Shown: positions 53,345-63,339 of the stretch, piece after piece
Layout of the letters: each line of letters opens with the position of its first letter
How positions within the stretch are numbered: position 1 is the stretch's first letter
Assembly: GCA_963739085.1 (NCBI GenBank)
Contig: CAVTZA010000016.1
Location: forward strand, 124,001 to 188,000
Length of the DNA stretch: 64,000 nucleotides
Source of the DNA: DATFQE01 sp963739085
GTDB lineage: Bacteria > Actinomycetota > Thermoleophilia > Gaiellales > Gaiellaceae
Direction: 5' to 3'
Program-made: the position numbers and the translations under genes
The notes under the pieces: model-generated
Databases searched by the model: none
Told to the model about the DNA's origin: nothing
The model's input: the letters and a program-made list of their open reading frames with translations, nothing else

Positions 53345-54647
53345 TTGGCGACGACGGAGCGCACCGAGACCGACCGAGTCATCGCGGCCCGCGAACGCTA
53401 CGTCGCCAGGGGCATCGCGACGCCGAAGCTCGTCGTCGCACGCGCCGAGGGAGCGACCGTCGAGGACGTCGACGGTCGGCGGTACATCGACTTTGCCGGC
53501 GGCCTCGGCTGCCAGAACACCGGGCACGGGCTGCCGGCGGCGGTCGCGGCGATGCACGAGCAGATCGACCGCTACCTGCACCAGTGCTTCATGGTCGGCA
53601 TGTACGAGCCGTACGTCGAGCTCTGCCGCCGCCTGGCCGAGCTGTCGCCGTGCCGCGGCGAGGAGCAGCGGAGCCTGCTCGTCAACTCGGGCGCGGAGGC
53701 GGTCGAGAACGCGGTCAAGATCGCCCGCGTCGCGACCGGCCGCCCCGCGGTGGTCGCGTTCGAGAACGCGTTTCACGGGCGGACGCTCCTGACGATGACC
53801 CTCACGAGCAAGGTCGCGTACCGCGCTGGGTTCGGGCCGTTCGCGCCCGAGGTCTACCGCGCGCCGGCGCCGTACCCCTACCGCGGCGTCGGGAGCGGGG
53901 CCGCGCTCGAGGGACTGGAGCTCGTCTTCAAGCGGGAGGTCTCGCCGAGCGAGGTTGCCTGCGTCGTCCTCGAGCCCGTGCAGGGCGAGGGTGGCTTCAT
54001 CCCGATGCCCCGCGACTTCGTCGTCGGGCTGCGCGAGCTCTGCGACCGCCACGGGATCCTCTACGTCGACGACGAGGTACAGAGCGGCGTCGGCCGCACC
54101 GGGCCGGTGTGGGCGATCGAGTCGTACGGCGTCGAGCCGGACCTGCTGCTCTCGGGCAAGAGCATCGGCGGCGGCCTGCCCCTCGCGGGCGTGACCGGGA
54201 CGGCCGAGGTGATGGACGCGGTCGACCCCGGCGGGCTTGGTGGGACGTTCGGCGGCAACCCCGTCGCCTGCGCGGCCGGGCTCGCGGTGCTCGACGAGGT
54301 CTCGACCCCCGCCTTCCGCGCGCGGGCCGAGCAGGTCGGCCAACGCCTGCGCGGCCGCCTCGACGCGATCGCCGAGCGCATTCCGCAGGTCGGCGAGGTA
54401 CGTGGGCCGTGGCCCGATGCTGGCGCTGGAGCTCGTACGCGAGCCGGACACGAAGGAGCCCGCCCCCGAGCTCGCGCTGGCGACGACGACCGGCGCACGT
54501 GAGCGCGGGCTGATCCTGCTCAGCTGCGGGCTGTACGGGAACGTCGTCCGCATCCTCGTCCCGCTGGTGGCATCGGACGAGGAGCTCGACCGCGGCCTCG
54601 ATCTCCTGGAGGAGGCGCTTGTCGACGCCTGCAACGGCAGCGGCTAG
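53345..54647 (+). CDS. Class III (GABA-type) aminotransferase (frame broken near 54415)
   Basis: The joined protein has about 434 residues from TTG 53345 (MATTERTETDRVIAARERYV). It has the PLP fold type I of the ornithine/GABA aminotransferase family: DVDGRRYIDFAGGLGCQNTG, LVNSGAEAVENAVKIARVAT, AFENAFHGRTLLTMTLT, LYVDDEVQSGVGRTG and the PLP lysine in LLLSGKSIGGGLPLAGV. After the break it reads RGPMLALELVREPDTKEPAP to LVASDEELDRGLDLLEEAL. One extra G (CGTGG[G]CC) explains the shift. It probably transaminates GABA or a diamine. It overlaps the potA-like gene by 29 bases. Confidence 0.87.
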
Positions 54648-55710
54648 CTCTCTGGCAGACGAGGCCCGACCGGCCGAGCTCGAGGTCGTCGCCGCCTACA
54701 AGTCGTACGGCGAGGTTGCCGCCGTCAACGGCGTCGACCTGCTCGTCCAGGCCGGGGAGTTCTTCACGATGCTCGGGCCGAGCGGCTCGGGCAAGACGAC
54801 GACCCTGCGGCTGATCGCCGGCTTCGAGCAGCCCGACTCGGGGCGGATCCTGCTCGGCGGCGACGACGTGACGCGCGTGCCGCCGTTCTCGCGCGACGTC
54901 AACACCGTGTTCCAGGACTACGCCCTCTTCCCGCACATGACGGTGGCCGAGAACGTCGAGTACGGCCTGCGGGTCAAGAAGGTCCCGAGGCCCGAGCGCC
55001 GGCGGAGGGTGGACGAGGCGCTCGAGATGGTGCGGCTCAGCGGCTTCGGCGGCCGCCGACCCGGGCAGCTTTCGGGCGGCCAGCGCCAGCGGGTCGCGCT
55101 TGCCCGGGCGATCGTGAACCGCCCGCGCGTGCTGCTGCTCGACGAGCCCCTCGGCGCCCTCGACCTGAAGCTCCGCCAGCAGATGGAGATCGAGCTGAAG
55201 AGGATCCAGGAGGAGGTCGGGATCACGTTCGTGTACGTCACTCATGACCAGGAGGAGGCGTTGACGATGAGCGACCGCCTGGCCGTCTTCAACGAGGGCC
55301 GCATCGAACAGATCGGCTCGCCGGCCGGCGTCTACGAGCATCCCGAGAACGAGTTCGTCGCCGGCTTCGTCGGCGTATCGAACGTGCTCGAGCGGCCGCT
55401 GAACGGGCGGCCGACCCGCTTCACGGTCCGCCCCGAGAAGATCCATCTGCTGGCCGAGGACGCCACGGCCGACCCGGGCGCCCACGTCGAGGACGGCCGG
55501 ATCCGCGACGTCGTGTACGTCGGGATGATCACGCGCTACGTCGTCGACCTCGACGACGGCGGCGCGCTGATGGTGGTGAGGCAGAACCTGGAGACGTCCT
55601 CGAGCGACGTGCTCGAGGCCCGGGACCGCCGCGTACGCCTGGCGTGGCGGCCCGAGCACACCTACGCAATCGATCCGGGGGGAGAAACGGAGGAGGAGAC
55701 GGATGAATGA
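54619..55710 (+). CDS. potA: Polyamine-type ABC transporter ATPase (PotA-like), system 1
   Basis: The protein has 363 residues from TTG 54619. Walker A is GPSGSGKTT (53-61), the Q-loop is in NTVFQDYALFPHMTV, the signature is QLSGGQRQRVALARA, Walker B is VLLLDEPLGALD and the H-loop is YVTHDQEEAL. A C-terminal TOBE domain (RPEKIHLLAED) follows. It powers uptake by the PotB/PotC pair downstream. The order is aminotransferase, potA, potD, potB, potC with overlaps of a few bases, so this is one operon. Confidence 0.93.
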   Translation: MSTPATAAASSLADEARPAELEVVAAYKSYGEVAAVNGVDLLVQAGEFFTMLGPSGSGKTTTLRLIAGFEQPDSGRILLGGDDVTRVPPFSRDVNTVFQDYALFPHMTVAENVEYGLRVKKVPRPERRRRVDEALEMVRLSGFGGRRPGQLSGGQRQRVALARAIVNRPRVLLLDEPLGALDLKLRQQMEIELKRIQEEVGITFVYVTHDQEEALTMSDRLAVFNEGRIEQIGSPAGVYEHPENEFVAGFVGVSNVLERPLNGRPTRFTVRPEKIHLLAEDATADPGAHVEDGRIRDVVYVGMITRYVVDLDDGGALMVVRQNLETSSSDVLEARDRRVRLAWRPEHTYAIDPGGETEEETDE

Positions 55711-56908
55711 CGCCCGCAAGAGCTGGCTTCGCCCCGCCGCGCTCGCCGCGCTGCTCGTCGCGCTGGCGTTCGCCGCCGCGAGCTGCGGCGGGGACGACGA
55801 CGACGGGTCCGGCGGAGGCGGCGAGGCCGCCTCGACGGAGATCGCCGGACTGGGAACGACGCTCGACGAGATCAAGCAGAAGGCCCGCGAGGAGGGTCAG
55901 GTCAACCTGATCCAGTGGCCCGGCTACGCCGTGCTGACCAAGGAGTTCAAGCAGCAAACGGGCTGCACCGTCAAGACCAAGGACGGCGCCACCTCCGACG
56001 ACATGGTCCAGCTGCTCACGTCGGGCCAGTACGACGGCGTCTCCGCGTCGGGCAACGCGAGCGTCCGCCTGATGGAGCGCGGCGACGTCGCACCCGTGAA
56101 CACGGACCTGATCCCGAACTACGCAGACGTCCAGGAGGGGATCAAGAACCAGGACTACAACTCGAGAGACGACCAGCCGTACGGCGTGCCGCACGGCCGC
56201 GGCCCGAACCTGCTCGCCTGGCGGACGGACTCAGTCACGCCTGCACCGGACAGCTGGGGCGCGATCTGGGACACGAACACGCCGTACAAGGGCAAGATCT
56301 CGATCTACGACGATTCGATCTTCATCGCCGACGCGGCGCTGTGGCTGAAGGCGACGAAGCCCGACCTCGAGATCGACAACCCGTACCAGCTGAACGACGA
56401 GCAGTTCACGGCGGCGGTCGACCTGCTCAAGGGCCTCGCCCCGAACGTCGGCGAGTGGTGGGCCGACTACGCGAAGCAGATCCAGTCGTACGCCAACAAG
56501 GACGTCGTCCTGGGGACGACCTGGCCCTACCAGATCAACACGCTGACAGCCGACAAGAAGCCGGTGAAGGGGATCAAGCCGAAGGAAGGGACGACCGGGT
56601 GGTCCGACACCTGGATGATCTACTCCAAGGCCCAGCACCCCAACTGCATGTACCTCTGGATGGACCACATGATCTCCCCGGAGGCGCAGGCGGCCGTGGC
56701 CGAGGGCTTCGGCGAGGCGCCGGTCAACCTGAAGGCCTGCGCGCTCACGAAGAACAAGAACCACTGTGACCAGTTCCACGCCTCCGACGAGTCGTGGTGG
56801 GACGACGTCTACTACTGGACGACCCCCACTGAGGACTGCGGCGGCAAGGGTGGGACCTGCAAGACCCAGGAAGACTGGGTGAACGCCTGGACGGAGATTC
56901 GCGGCTAG
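55703..56908 (+). CDS. potD: Polyamine-type substrate-binding lipoprotein (PotD-like), system 1
   Basis: The protein has 401 residues. The signal peptide ends in a lipobox (AFAAASCGG) followed by Asp/Gly-rich spacer DDDDGSGGGGEA, so it is anchored outside the membrane. The mature part is a two-lobed periplasmic-binding fold (VNLIQWPGYAVLTKEFKQQT, GVPHGRGPNLLAWRTDSV, LWMDHMISPEAQAAVAEGFG). The C-terminus carries several Cys. It delivers ligand to the PotBC permease. Spermidine or putrescine is inferred from the operon type, not from binding residues. It overlaps potA by eight bases. Confidence 0.9.
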   Translation: MNDARKSWLRPAALAALLVALAFAAASCGGDDDDGSGGGGEAASTEIAGLGTTLDEIKQKAREEGQVNLIQWPGYAVLTKEFKQQTGCTVKTKDGATSDDMVQLLTSGQYDGVSASGNASVRLMERGDVAPVNTDLIPNYADVQEGIKNQDYNSRDDQPYGVPHGRGPNLLAWRTDSVTPAPDSWGAIWDTNTPYKGKISIYDDSIFIADAALWLKATKPDLEIDNPYQLNDEQFTAAVDLLKGLAPNVGEWWADYAKQIQSYANKDVVLGTTWPYQINTLTADKKPVKGIKPKEGTTGWSDTWMIYSKAQHPNCMYLWMDHMISPEAQAAVAEGFGEAPVNLKACALTKNKNHCDQFHASDESWWDDVYYWTTPTEDCGGKGGTCKTQEDWVNAWTEIRG

Positions 56909-56921
56909 CGAAGCCACGGGT

Positions 56922-57819
56922 GTGACCTCGACCCCGTACGCGGAGCCGCCGCCCCGACCGACCGTGGGGCGGCGGCTCTCGACGTTCTTCTACCGGCACT
57001 CGTACGTCGGCCTGTTCCTGCTCCTGCTCGTCCCGATCGGCTGGCTGGTCATCGGCTACGGCGGGTCGCTCTTCGTGCTCCTGCTCTCCTCGTTGTGGGA
57101 CACGAACCCGTTCACGTCCGAGGTCGTGCACGACTACAACCTCGACAACTTCCGCCGGATCCTCGAGGAGGACGTATATCGCGAGGTGGCGTGGCGCACG
57201 ATCAAGATGGCCGCGCTCGTCACGATCGCCGACGCGGTCCTCGCGTTTCCGATCGCCTACTACATGGCGCGCGTCGCGTCGCCGCGGACGCGCAACCTGC
57301 TCGTGGTCGCGGTGCTGATGCCGCTGTGGGCGAGCTACCTGGTCAAGGCATATGCGTGGCGGACGATCCTCTCCGACTCCGGGGCGATCAACTGGGCGCT
57401 CGACCCGCTCGGTCTCAGCTTCGACGGGTACTCGAGCGTGGGTCTGTGGCTCGTCTTCACGTACCTGTGGCTGCCGTTCATGGTCCTGCCCGTCTACGCA
57501 GGCTTGGAGCGGATTCCGTCCTCGCTGCTCGAGGCGTCCGCGGACCTCGGCGGCCGCTCGCTGCGGACGTTCTTCCGGGTGACGATCCCCCTCGCCTTCC
57601 CCGCCGTCGTCGCCGGCTCGATCTTCACGTTCTCACTGACGCTCGGGGACTACATCGCTCCCGACCTGATCACGAGCCAGCAGTTCATCGGGACCGTGAT
57701 CTACGACCAGCGCGGGACGAACCTGCCGGTCGCGGCGGCGTTCACGCTTGGTACCGATCGCCGTGATGGTCGTCTACCTCGTCGTCGCCAAGCGGCTGAA
57801 GGCCTTCGAGGCGCTCTAG
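56922..57819 (+). CDS. potB: Polyamine-type ABC permease PotB-like, system 1 (frame broken near 57751)
   Basis: The joined protein has about 298 residues. There are six membrane spans (GLFLLLLVPIGWLVIGYGGS, LLVVAVLMPLWASYLVKAY, GLWLVFTYLWLPFMVLPVYA). The EAA loop that docks the ATPase is LLEASADLGGRSLRTFFRVT. The frame breaks after AAFTL and resumes VPIAVMVVYLVVAKRLKAFE, ending AL at 57817-57819. The extra base is in CT[T]GGTACC. Its stop overlaps the potC GTG (TAGTG). Confidence 0.88.
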
Positions 57820-58628
57820 TGGTCGAGTCCCGCCTCTCCCGCTTCTTCCTTCGGCTGGGCGCCGGGTTCACGCTCGCCTTCATCTATCTGCCGCTGATCC
57901 TGATCGGGTTCTACGCCTTCAACGAGAGCGTCACGCAGAGCTGGCCGATCGAGAACTTGTCGACGAAGTGGTTCTCGGTCGCCTTCCACAACGAGGACGT
58001 CCGCGACGCGCTCTGGCTCTCGCTGAAGGCCGGGCTCGGCGCGACCGCGGTCGCTCTCGTCCTGGGAACGCTCGTGTCCCTGGCGCTGTCGCGCTTCCAC
58101 TTCTTCGGGCGGGACGCGATCTCGCTCGTCGTCATCCTGCCGATCGCACTGCCCGGCATCGTCACCGGGCTGGCGCTCCAGACCACCTACACCACCGTCG
58201 GCCTCGACTTCGGGCTGCTGACGATCATCATCGGGCACGCGACGTTCTGCATCGTCGTGGTCTACAACAACGCGGCCGCACGCCTGCGCAGACTCTCGGG
58301 CTCCCTCGAGGAGGCGTCCTACGATCTCGGCGCCGATGCCTGGCAGACGTTCCGACTCGTGACGTTCCCCCAGATGCGCACCGCACTGCTCGCCGGCGGC
58401 CTGCTCGCCTTCGCGCTGTCCTTCGACGAGGTGGTCGTCACCGTCTTCACCGCCGGCGCGCAGCAGACGCTCCCGATCTGGATCTTCGCCAACCTCTTCC
58501 GACCCGGTCAGCAGCCGATCGTGAACGTCGTCGCGCTCTTCGTGATCTTCGTCTCGATCATCCCCGTGTACTTCGCACAGCGCCTCGGGCGCGGCGCTGC
58601 GACCGGAGTGGCTGGAGGCGGTCGCTGA
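57819..58628 (+). CDS. potC: Polyamine-type ABC permease PotC-like, system 1
   Basis: The protein has 269 residues from GTG 57819 (MVESRLSRFFLRLGAGFTLA). Six membrane spans are present, with the EAA loop in LEEASYDLGADAWQTFRLVT, then FALSFDEVVVTVFTAGAQQT as in PotC. It forms the channel with PotB. It is the last gene of system 1. The stop lies one base before the second palindromic operator. Confidence 0.92.
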   Translation: MVESRLSRFFLRLGAGFTLAFIYLPLILIGFYAFNESVTQSWPIENLSTKWFSVAFHNEDVRDALWLSLKAGLGATAVALVLGTLVSLALSRFHFFGRDAISLVVILPIALPGIVTGLALQTTYTTVGLDFGLLTIIIGHATFCIVVVYNNAAARLRRLSGSLEEASYDLGADAWQTFRLVTFPQMRTALLAGGLLAFALSFDEVVVTVFTAGAQQTLPIWIFANLFRPGQQPIVNVVALFVIFVSIIPVYFAQRLGRGAATGVAGGGR

Positions 58629-58629
58629 G

Positions 58630-58646
58630 TTGGACACGGTGTCCAA
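58630..58646. promoter_or_regulatory. Palindromic operator candidate, site 2
   Basis: TTGGACAC-G-GTGTCCAA, 94 bases before the second aldehyde-dehydrogenase start, sharing the half-sites TTGGACA/TGTCCAA with site 1 at 53256-53275. This 111-base spacer (58629-58739) also holds the ribosome-binding site GGAGG. Confidence 0.75.
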
Positions 58647-58739
58647 GAATCGAGCCGCGAGTAGGCCGTCCGTTCTGGCTTGTCCCGACCGATTGGCGAG
58701 GAGTACGCTCGCCCGACTGACGAACCCGGAGGTTTGCCC

Positions 58740-60176
58740 ATGAGCATCGCGGTTGCGCGCTATCAGAACTTCGTCGGCGGCGAGTGGGTCGACGCCGTCG
58801 AAGGCGAGACGGCCGAGATCATCAACCCCGCCACGGGCGAGACGATCGGCGAGGTCCCGCAGGGCTCGCAAGGCGACGTCGACCGGGCGGTCGAAGCGGC
58901 CAAGAAGGCCTGGGCCGAGTGGCGCGAGACCACCCCCGCCGAGCGGGCCGAGCTTCTGCTCGGCCTCGCCGACGTGATCGACGAGCACACCGAGGAGCTG
59001 GCGCAGATCGAGTCGCAGAACGTTGGCAAGCCGCTCTCGTACGCGCGGGACGAGATGCCGGTCTGCTCCGACAACATCCGCTTCTTCGCCGGCGCCGCCC
59101 GGGTGCTCGAGGGCCGCGCGACCGGCGAGTACATGAAGGGCTACACGTCGATGATCCGGCGCGAGCCGCTCGGGGTCGTCGGGCAGGTCGCGCCCTGGAA
59201 CTACCCGCTGATGATGGCCGTCTGGAAGTTCGCGCCGGCGCTCGCGGCGGGCAACGTCTCCGTGCTGAAGCCCTCGGAGCAGACGCCGCTGTCGACGCTG
59301 CGCTTCGCGCAGCTGGCGTCGGAGGTGATCCCACCGGGCGTGCTCAACGTAATCACGGGCGATGGCGAACCCGTGGGAGCTGGAATCGTCAGACATCCCG
59401 ACGTGCGGCTCGTCTCGCTCACAGGCGACGTCGCGACCGGCAAGGAGGTCGCCCGCGCGGCGTCGGAGACGCTCAAGCGCGTCCACCTCGAGCTCGGCGG
59501 CAAGGCGCCCGTCGTGGTGTTCGACGACGCGGATCCCGCCCAGGTCGCCGAGGCGATCAAGATCGGCGGCTACTGGAACTCCGGCCAGGACTGCACGGCC
59601 GCCTCGCGCGTCGTGGCCGGGCCGAAGATCTACGACCGGCTGCTCGAGGAGCTCGTGCCGGCGGTGGAGTCGCTCCAGGTGGGCGACCCCGCCGAGGGTG
59701 ACGAGATCGAGATGGGCCCGGTGATCTCCAAGGCCCAGCAGGACCGCGTGCTCGGCTTCCTCGACCGCGCGAAGGGCGCGAAGGTGCTCACGGGCGGCGA
59801 GACGAACGGCGACCGCGGCTTCTTCGTGAAGCCGACCGTGGTGACCGAGGTCGGTCAGACGGACGAGATCGTCCAGCGCGAGGTGTTCGGGCCCGTCGTC
59901 ACGGTTCAGCGCTTCGCGGACGACGAGCAGGCGCTCGCCTGGGCGAACGACGTCCCCTACGGGCTCGCGGCGTCAGTCTTCACGCGGGACATCTCACGCG
60001 CGCTGAACGCGGCGCGCAAGCTCGAGTTCGGCACGGTCTGGATCAACGACCACATCCCGCTGGTTTCGGAAATGCCGCACGGCGGCTACAAGCAGTCGGG
60101 GTACGGCAAGGACCTCTCGATGTACTCCCTCGAGGACTACACACAGGTCAAGCATGTGATGGCGAAGCTGGATTGA
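58740..60176 (+). CDS. Aldehyde dehydrogenase, gamma-aminobutyraldehyde/betaine-aldehyde type
   Basis: The protein has 478 residues from the ATG at 58740, chosen for GGAGG seven bases upstream. It carries QVAPWNYPLMMAVWKFAPAL, KPSEQTPLSTLR, the Glu motif VHLELGGKAPVVVF, the catalytic Cys in YWNSGQDCTAASRVV and the C-terminal GTVWINDHIPLVSEMPHGGY, then KQSGYG. This pattern is typical of PatD/PuuC/BADH enzymes that oxidise aminoaldehydes to GABA-type acids. It stands between the two Pot systems and is coupled to the second potA (TTGA overlap). Confidence 0.92.
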   Translation: MSIAVARYQNFVGGEWVDAVEGETAEIINPATGETIGEVPQGSQGDVDRAVEAAKKAWAEWRETTPAERAELLLGLADVIDEHTEELAQIESQNVGKPLSYARDEMPVCSDNIRFFAGAARVLEGRATGEYMKGYTSMIRREPLGVVGQVAPWNYPLMMAVWKFAPALAAGNVSVLKPSEQTPLSTLRFAQLASEVIPPGVLNVITGDGEPVGAGIVRHPDVRLVSLTGDVATGKEVARAASETLKRVHLELGGKAPVVVFDDADPAQVAEAIKIGGYWNSGQDCTAASRVVAGPKIYDRLLEELVPAVESLQVGDPAEGDEIEMGPVISKAQQDRVLGFLDRAKGAKVLTGGETNGDRGFFVKPTVVTEVGQTDEIVQREVFGPVVTVQRFADDEQALAWANDVPYGLAASVFTRDISRALNAARKLEFGTVWINDHIPLVSEMPHGGYKQSGYGKDLSMYSLEDYTQVKHVMAKLD

Positions 60177-61297
60177 GCGTCGCGGAGGAGAAGTCCGAGC
60201 AGGAGGCTGCTGCGGCCTCGGAGCCGGCGGACGTCCGCCTCGACCGGGTCACGAAGCGCTTCGACGACGTCGTCGCGGTCGACGGGGTCAGCGTCGAGAT
60301 CCCGCACGGCTCGTTCTTCGCGCTCCTCGGGCCCTCGGGCTGCGGCAAGACGACGACGCTGAGGATGATCGGCGGCTTCGAGGAGCCGGACGCCGGCGCG
60401 ATCTACCTCGGTGAGCAGCCCGTGACCGGCCTCCCGCCGTACAAGCGGGACGTCAACACCGTCTTCCAGAGCTACGCCCTCTTCCCGCACCTGACGATCT
60501 TCGAGAACGTCGCGTTCGGGCTCAGGCGGAAGAACGTCAGCAAGCCGCAGGTCGACGGACGCGTCCGCGAGATCCTGCGCCTCGTCGACCTCGAGGGGGT
60601 GGAGCGCCGCAAGCCGCGCCAGCTCTCGGGCGGCCAACAGCAGCGCGTCGCCCTCGCGCGCGCGCTCGTGAACAAGCCCCAGGTGCTGCTGCTGGACGAG
60701 CCGCTGGGCGCCCTCGACCTGAAGCTGCGCAAGCAGATGCAGCTCGAGCTCAAGAGCCTCCAGCACGAGATGGGGATCACCTTCGTCCACGTCACGCACG
60801 ACCAGGAAGAAGCGATGACGATGGCCGACCAGATCGCCGTCATGAACCGCGGCCACATCGAGCAGCTCGGCTCGCCCACCGAGCTGTACGAGAAGCCCAA
60901 GACCGCCTTCGTCGCCCGCTTCCTCGGCGCCTCCAACCTGCTGCCGGGGACGGTGGCGGGCGGCGGCGTGATCCGCCTCGACGGCGGCGGCGAGGTGCAG
61001 GTGCCGGGCAGCGCCATGCCGTCCGGCACGGAGCGCGTCGCCGTCGGCATCCGCCCGGAAAAGCTCGGCTTCGGCGCCCGTGACGGCGCCAACAGGCTCG
61101 CCGGCACCGTGGTCGAGAGCGCGTACGTGGGCGTCGCGACCCAGTACATCGTGGACACGCCCTCCGGCCGTCTGAGCGTCTACGTCCAGAACGCCGAGCC
61201 GGGCGCGAGCACGGTCGCCACGGGCCTGCCGGTCGAGCTCAATTTCGCACCCGAAGCCGCCTTCGTCGTCGACTACAGCCAGGAGGATTCCGCATGA
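60173..61297 (+). CDS. potA: Polyamine-type ABC transporter ATPase (PotA-like), system 2
   Basis: The protein has 374 residues from TTG 60173. Walker A is LGPSGCGKTTTL, the Q-loop is in NTVFQSYALFPHLTI, the signature is QLSGGQQQRVALARA, Walker B is VLLLDEPLGALD and the H-loop is HVTHDQEEAM. A C-terminal TOBE region (GIRPEKLGFGARDGAN) follows. It resembles system 1 PotA but is clearly a different gene. Its stop overlaps the next ATG (ATGA). It energises system 2. Confidence 0.93.
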   Translation: MSVAEEKSEQEAAAASEPADVRLDRVTKRFDDVVAVDGVSVEIPHGSFFALLGPSGCGKTTTLRMIGGFEEPDAGAIYLGEQPVTGLPPYKRDVNTVFQSYALFPHLTIFENVAFGLRRKNVSKPQVDGRVREILRLVDLEGVERRKPRQLSGGQQQRVALARALVNKPQVLLLDEPLGALDLKLRKQMQLELKSLQHEMGITFVHVTHDQEEAMTMADQIAVMNRGHIEQLGSPTELYEKPKTAFVARFLGASNLLPGTVAGGGVIRLDGGGEVQVPGSAMPSGTERVAVGIRPEKLGFGARDGANRLAGTVVESAYVGVATQYIVDTPSGRLSVYVQNAEPGASTVATGLPVELNFAPEAAFVVDYSQEDSA

Positions 61298-62473
61298 CCG
61301 ACGAACTGACCCGCCTCGAGCTGCTGCGGCGAGCGGCGCTGGGCGGGACGCTTGCTCACGCTGCCCGGCATCCTTGCGGCCTGCGGCGGCGGAGGCGACT
61401 CCGACGAGGCGTCCGGCGGCGGCACGAGCACCGCGGAGAAGACGCTCGCCGACACGCTGCGCTTCTCGAACTGGACGCTCTACATCGACATTGACCCGAA
61501 GACGAAGAAGCCGGGGTCGCTCGAGCAGTTCAAGCAGAAGACCGGGACGACGGTCAAGTACTTCGAGGACATCAACGACAACGCGACGTACTTCGGAAAG
61601 ATCCAGCGGCCGCTGTCGCAGGGTCAGTCGATCGACCGGGACATCATCGTCCTGACCGACAACTCCCGCTTCCCCGGCCTCCTGATCAACAAGGGCTGGG
61701 CCGAGAAGCTCGACAAGAGCGCGATCCCGAACATCAAGAACCTCCAGGACTCGCTTGCAGCACCCCAGCTTCGACCCGAATCGCGAGTACAGCCTGCCGT
61801 GGCAGTCGGGGATGACGGGCATCGCCTCGAACCTGAAGCTGACGAAGAAGCCGGTCACCTCGATCGACGAGCTGCTCGAACGATCCGAAGCTGAAGGGCA
61901 AGGTCACGCTGCTGACCGAGATGGGCGACGCGATGAGCCTCGTCATGCTGGCCAACGGAGACGACCCGACCAAGGTCGACGACGCCTCCTTCGACCGCGC
62001 CTACAAGCGGATCGAGAAGGCCGTCAAGAACGACCAGATCCGCCAGTTCACCGGCAACGACTACACCGGGCCGCTCTCGAAGGGCGACCTCCACGCTGCG
62101 ATGTCCTGGTCGGGCGACGTCGTCCAGCTCACAGCCGACAACCCGAACCTCGAGTGGCACCTCCCCGAGTCGGGCGGCGACATCTGGACCGACAACATGC
62201 TCATCCCGCAGGGCGGGGACGTCCTACACGGCCTCGACCTACATGAACTTCGTCTACGACCCGAAGATCGCCGCGCAGATCGCCGCGTACGTCAACTACG
62301 TCTCGCCCGTCAAGGGAGCGAAGGAAGAGCTCGCCAAGATCGACCCGAAGCTGGCGAGCAACCCGCTGATCTTCCCGGACGACGAGACGCTCTCGAACGT
62401 GAAGATCTTCGACTCCGAGGCCCTGAGCAACCAGGACTACATCGAGAAGTGGCAGACATTGATCGGCTCTTGA
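61294..62473 (+). CDS. potD: Polyamine-type substrate-binding lipoprotein (PotD-like), system 2 (four frame breaks)
   Basis: It begins at an ATG overlapping potA. It reads LTRLELLRRAALGGTL, then (skip near 61350) LLTLPGILAACGGGG, a signal with lipobox LAAC and an RR pair hinting at Tat export. It continues LRFSNWTLYIDIDPKTKKPG, a two-lobed binding fold, to YIEKWQTLIGS at 62473. Breaks lie near 61350, 61752, 61882 and 62225. Each is explained by one surplus base (CT[T]GCTC, CT[T]GCAG, CTC[G]AAC, GTC[C]TAC). The corrected length is about 391 residues. The ligand is presumed to be a polyamine. Confidence 0.82.
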
Positions 62474-62480
62474 GGGCGGC

Positions 62481-63339
62481 TTGAGCTTCCTGCACCGCCA
62501 CCGCTGGCTCACGCCCTACCTGCTGCTGGCGCCGGGGCTGGCGTTTCTCGCGGTCTTCTTCCTATCTCCGCTCGGGTTCCTCGGCTACCAGTCGTTGCAG
62601 AGCGGCTCGTTCGACTTCGGCTTCACGTTCTCCTGGGAGTTCTCGAACTACTGGGACGCGATCCAGACCTACGACCAGCACCTGATCCGGTCATTCATCT
62701 ACGCGGGGATCGCGACGGTGCTGGCCTTCGTGATCAGCTACCCCCTCGTCTACTGGATCGCGTTCCGCGGCGGGCGGTGGAAGAACCTGCTGCTGCTCGT
62801 GATCATCGCCCCCTTCTTCGTCACCTACCTGATCCGGACGCTCGCCTGGCAGAGCATCCTGGCCGACAACGGGTTCGTGGTGAACACGCTGCGCGACCTG
62901 CACATCCTGGGCGAGAACGGGCGCCTGCTCGCCACTTCGACCGCTGTGGTCGCGGGCATCACCTACAACTTCCTGCCCTTCATGGCCCTGCCCTTGTACG
63001 TCTCGCTCGAGCAGATCGACCACCGGCTGATCGAGGCCGCCCAGGATCTGTACGCGAGTAAGGCGAAGGCGTTCCTGCGGGTGACGCTGCCGCTCTCGCT
63101 GCCGGGCATCTTCGCCGGCACGCTGCTGACGTTCATCCCGGCGGCGGGCGACTTCATCAACGCGCAGCTGCTGGGGACGCCGAAACAGCACATGATCGGC
63201 AACGTAATCCAGTCGAAGTTCTTAGAGCTGATCGACTACCCGAGCCGCGGCGGCCCTGTCGTTCGTGCTCATGGCGGCGATCCTCGTCGGCATCGTCATC
63301 TACTCCCGCGCACTCGGGACGGAGAAGCTGACCGGATGA
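62481..63339 (+). CDS. potB: Polyamine-type ABC permease PotB-like, system 2 (frame broken near 63246)
   Basis: The joined protein has about 285 residues from TTG 62481 (MSFLHRHRWLTPYLLLAPGL). Six membrane spans are present, with VTYLIRTLAWQSILADNGFV and the EAA loop LIEAAQDLYASKAKAFLRVT. After DYPS the frame resumes AAALSFVLMAAILVGIVIYS and ends TEKLTG at 63339. One extra C in GAGC[C]GCG explains the break. The stop overlaps the next ATG. Confidence 0.87.
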
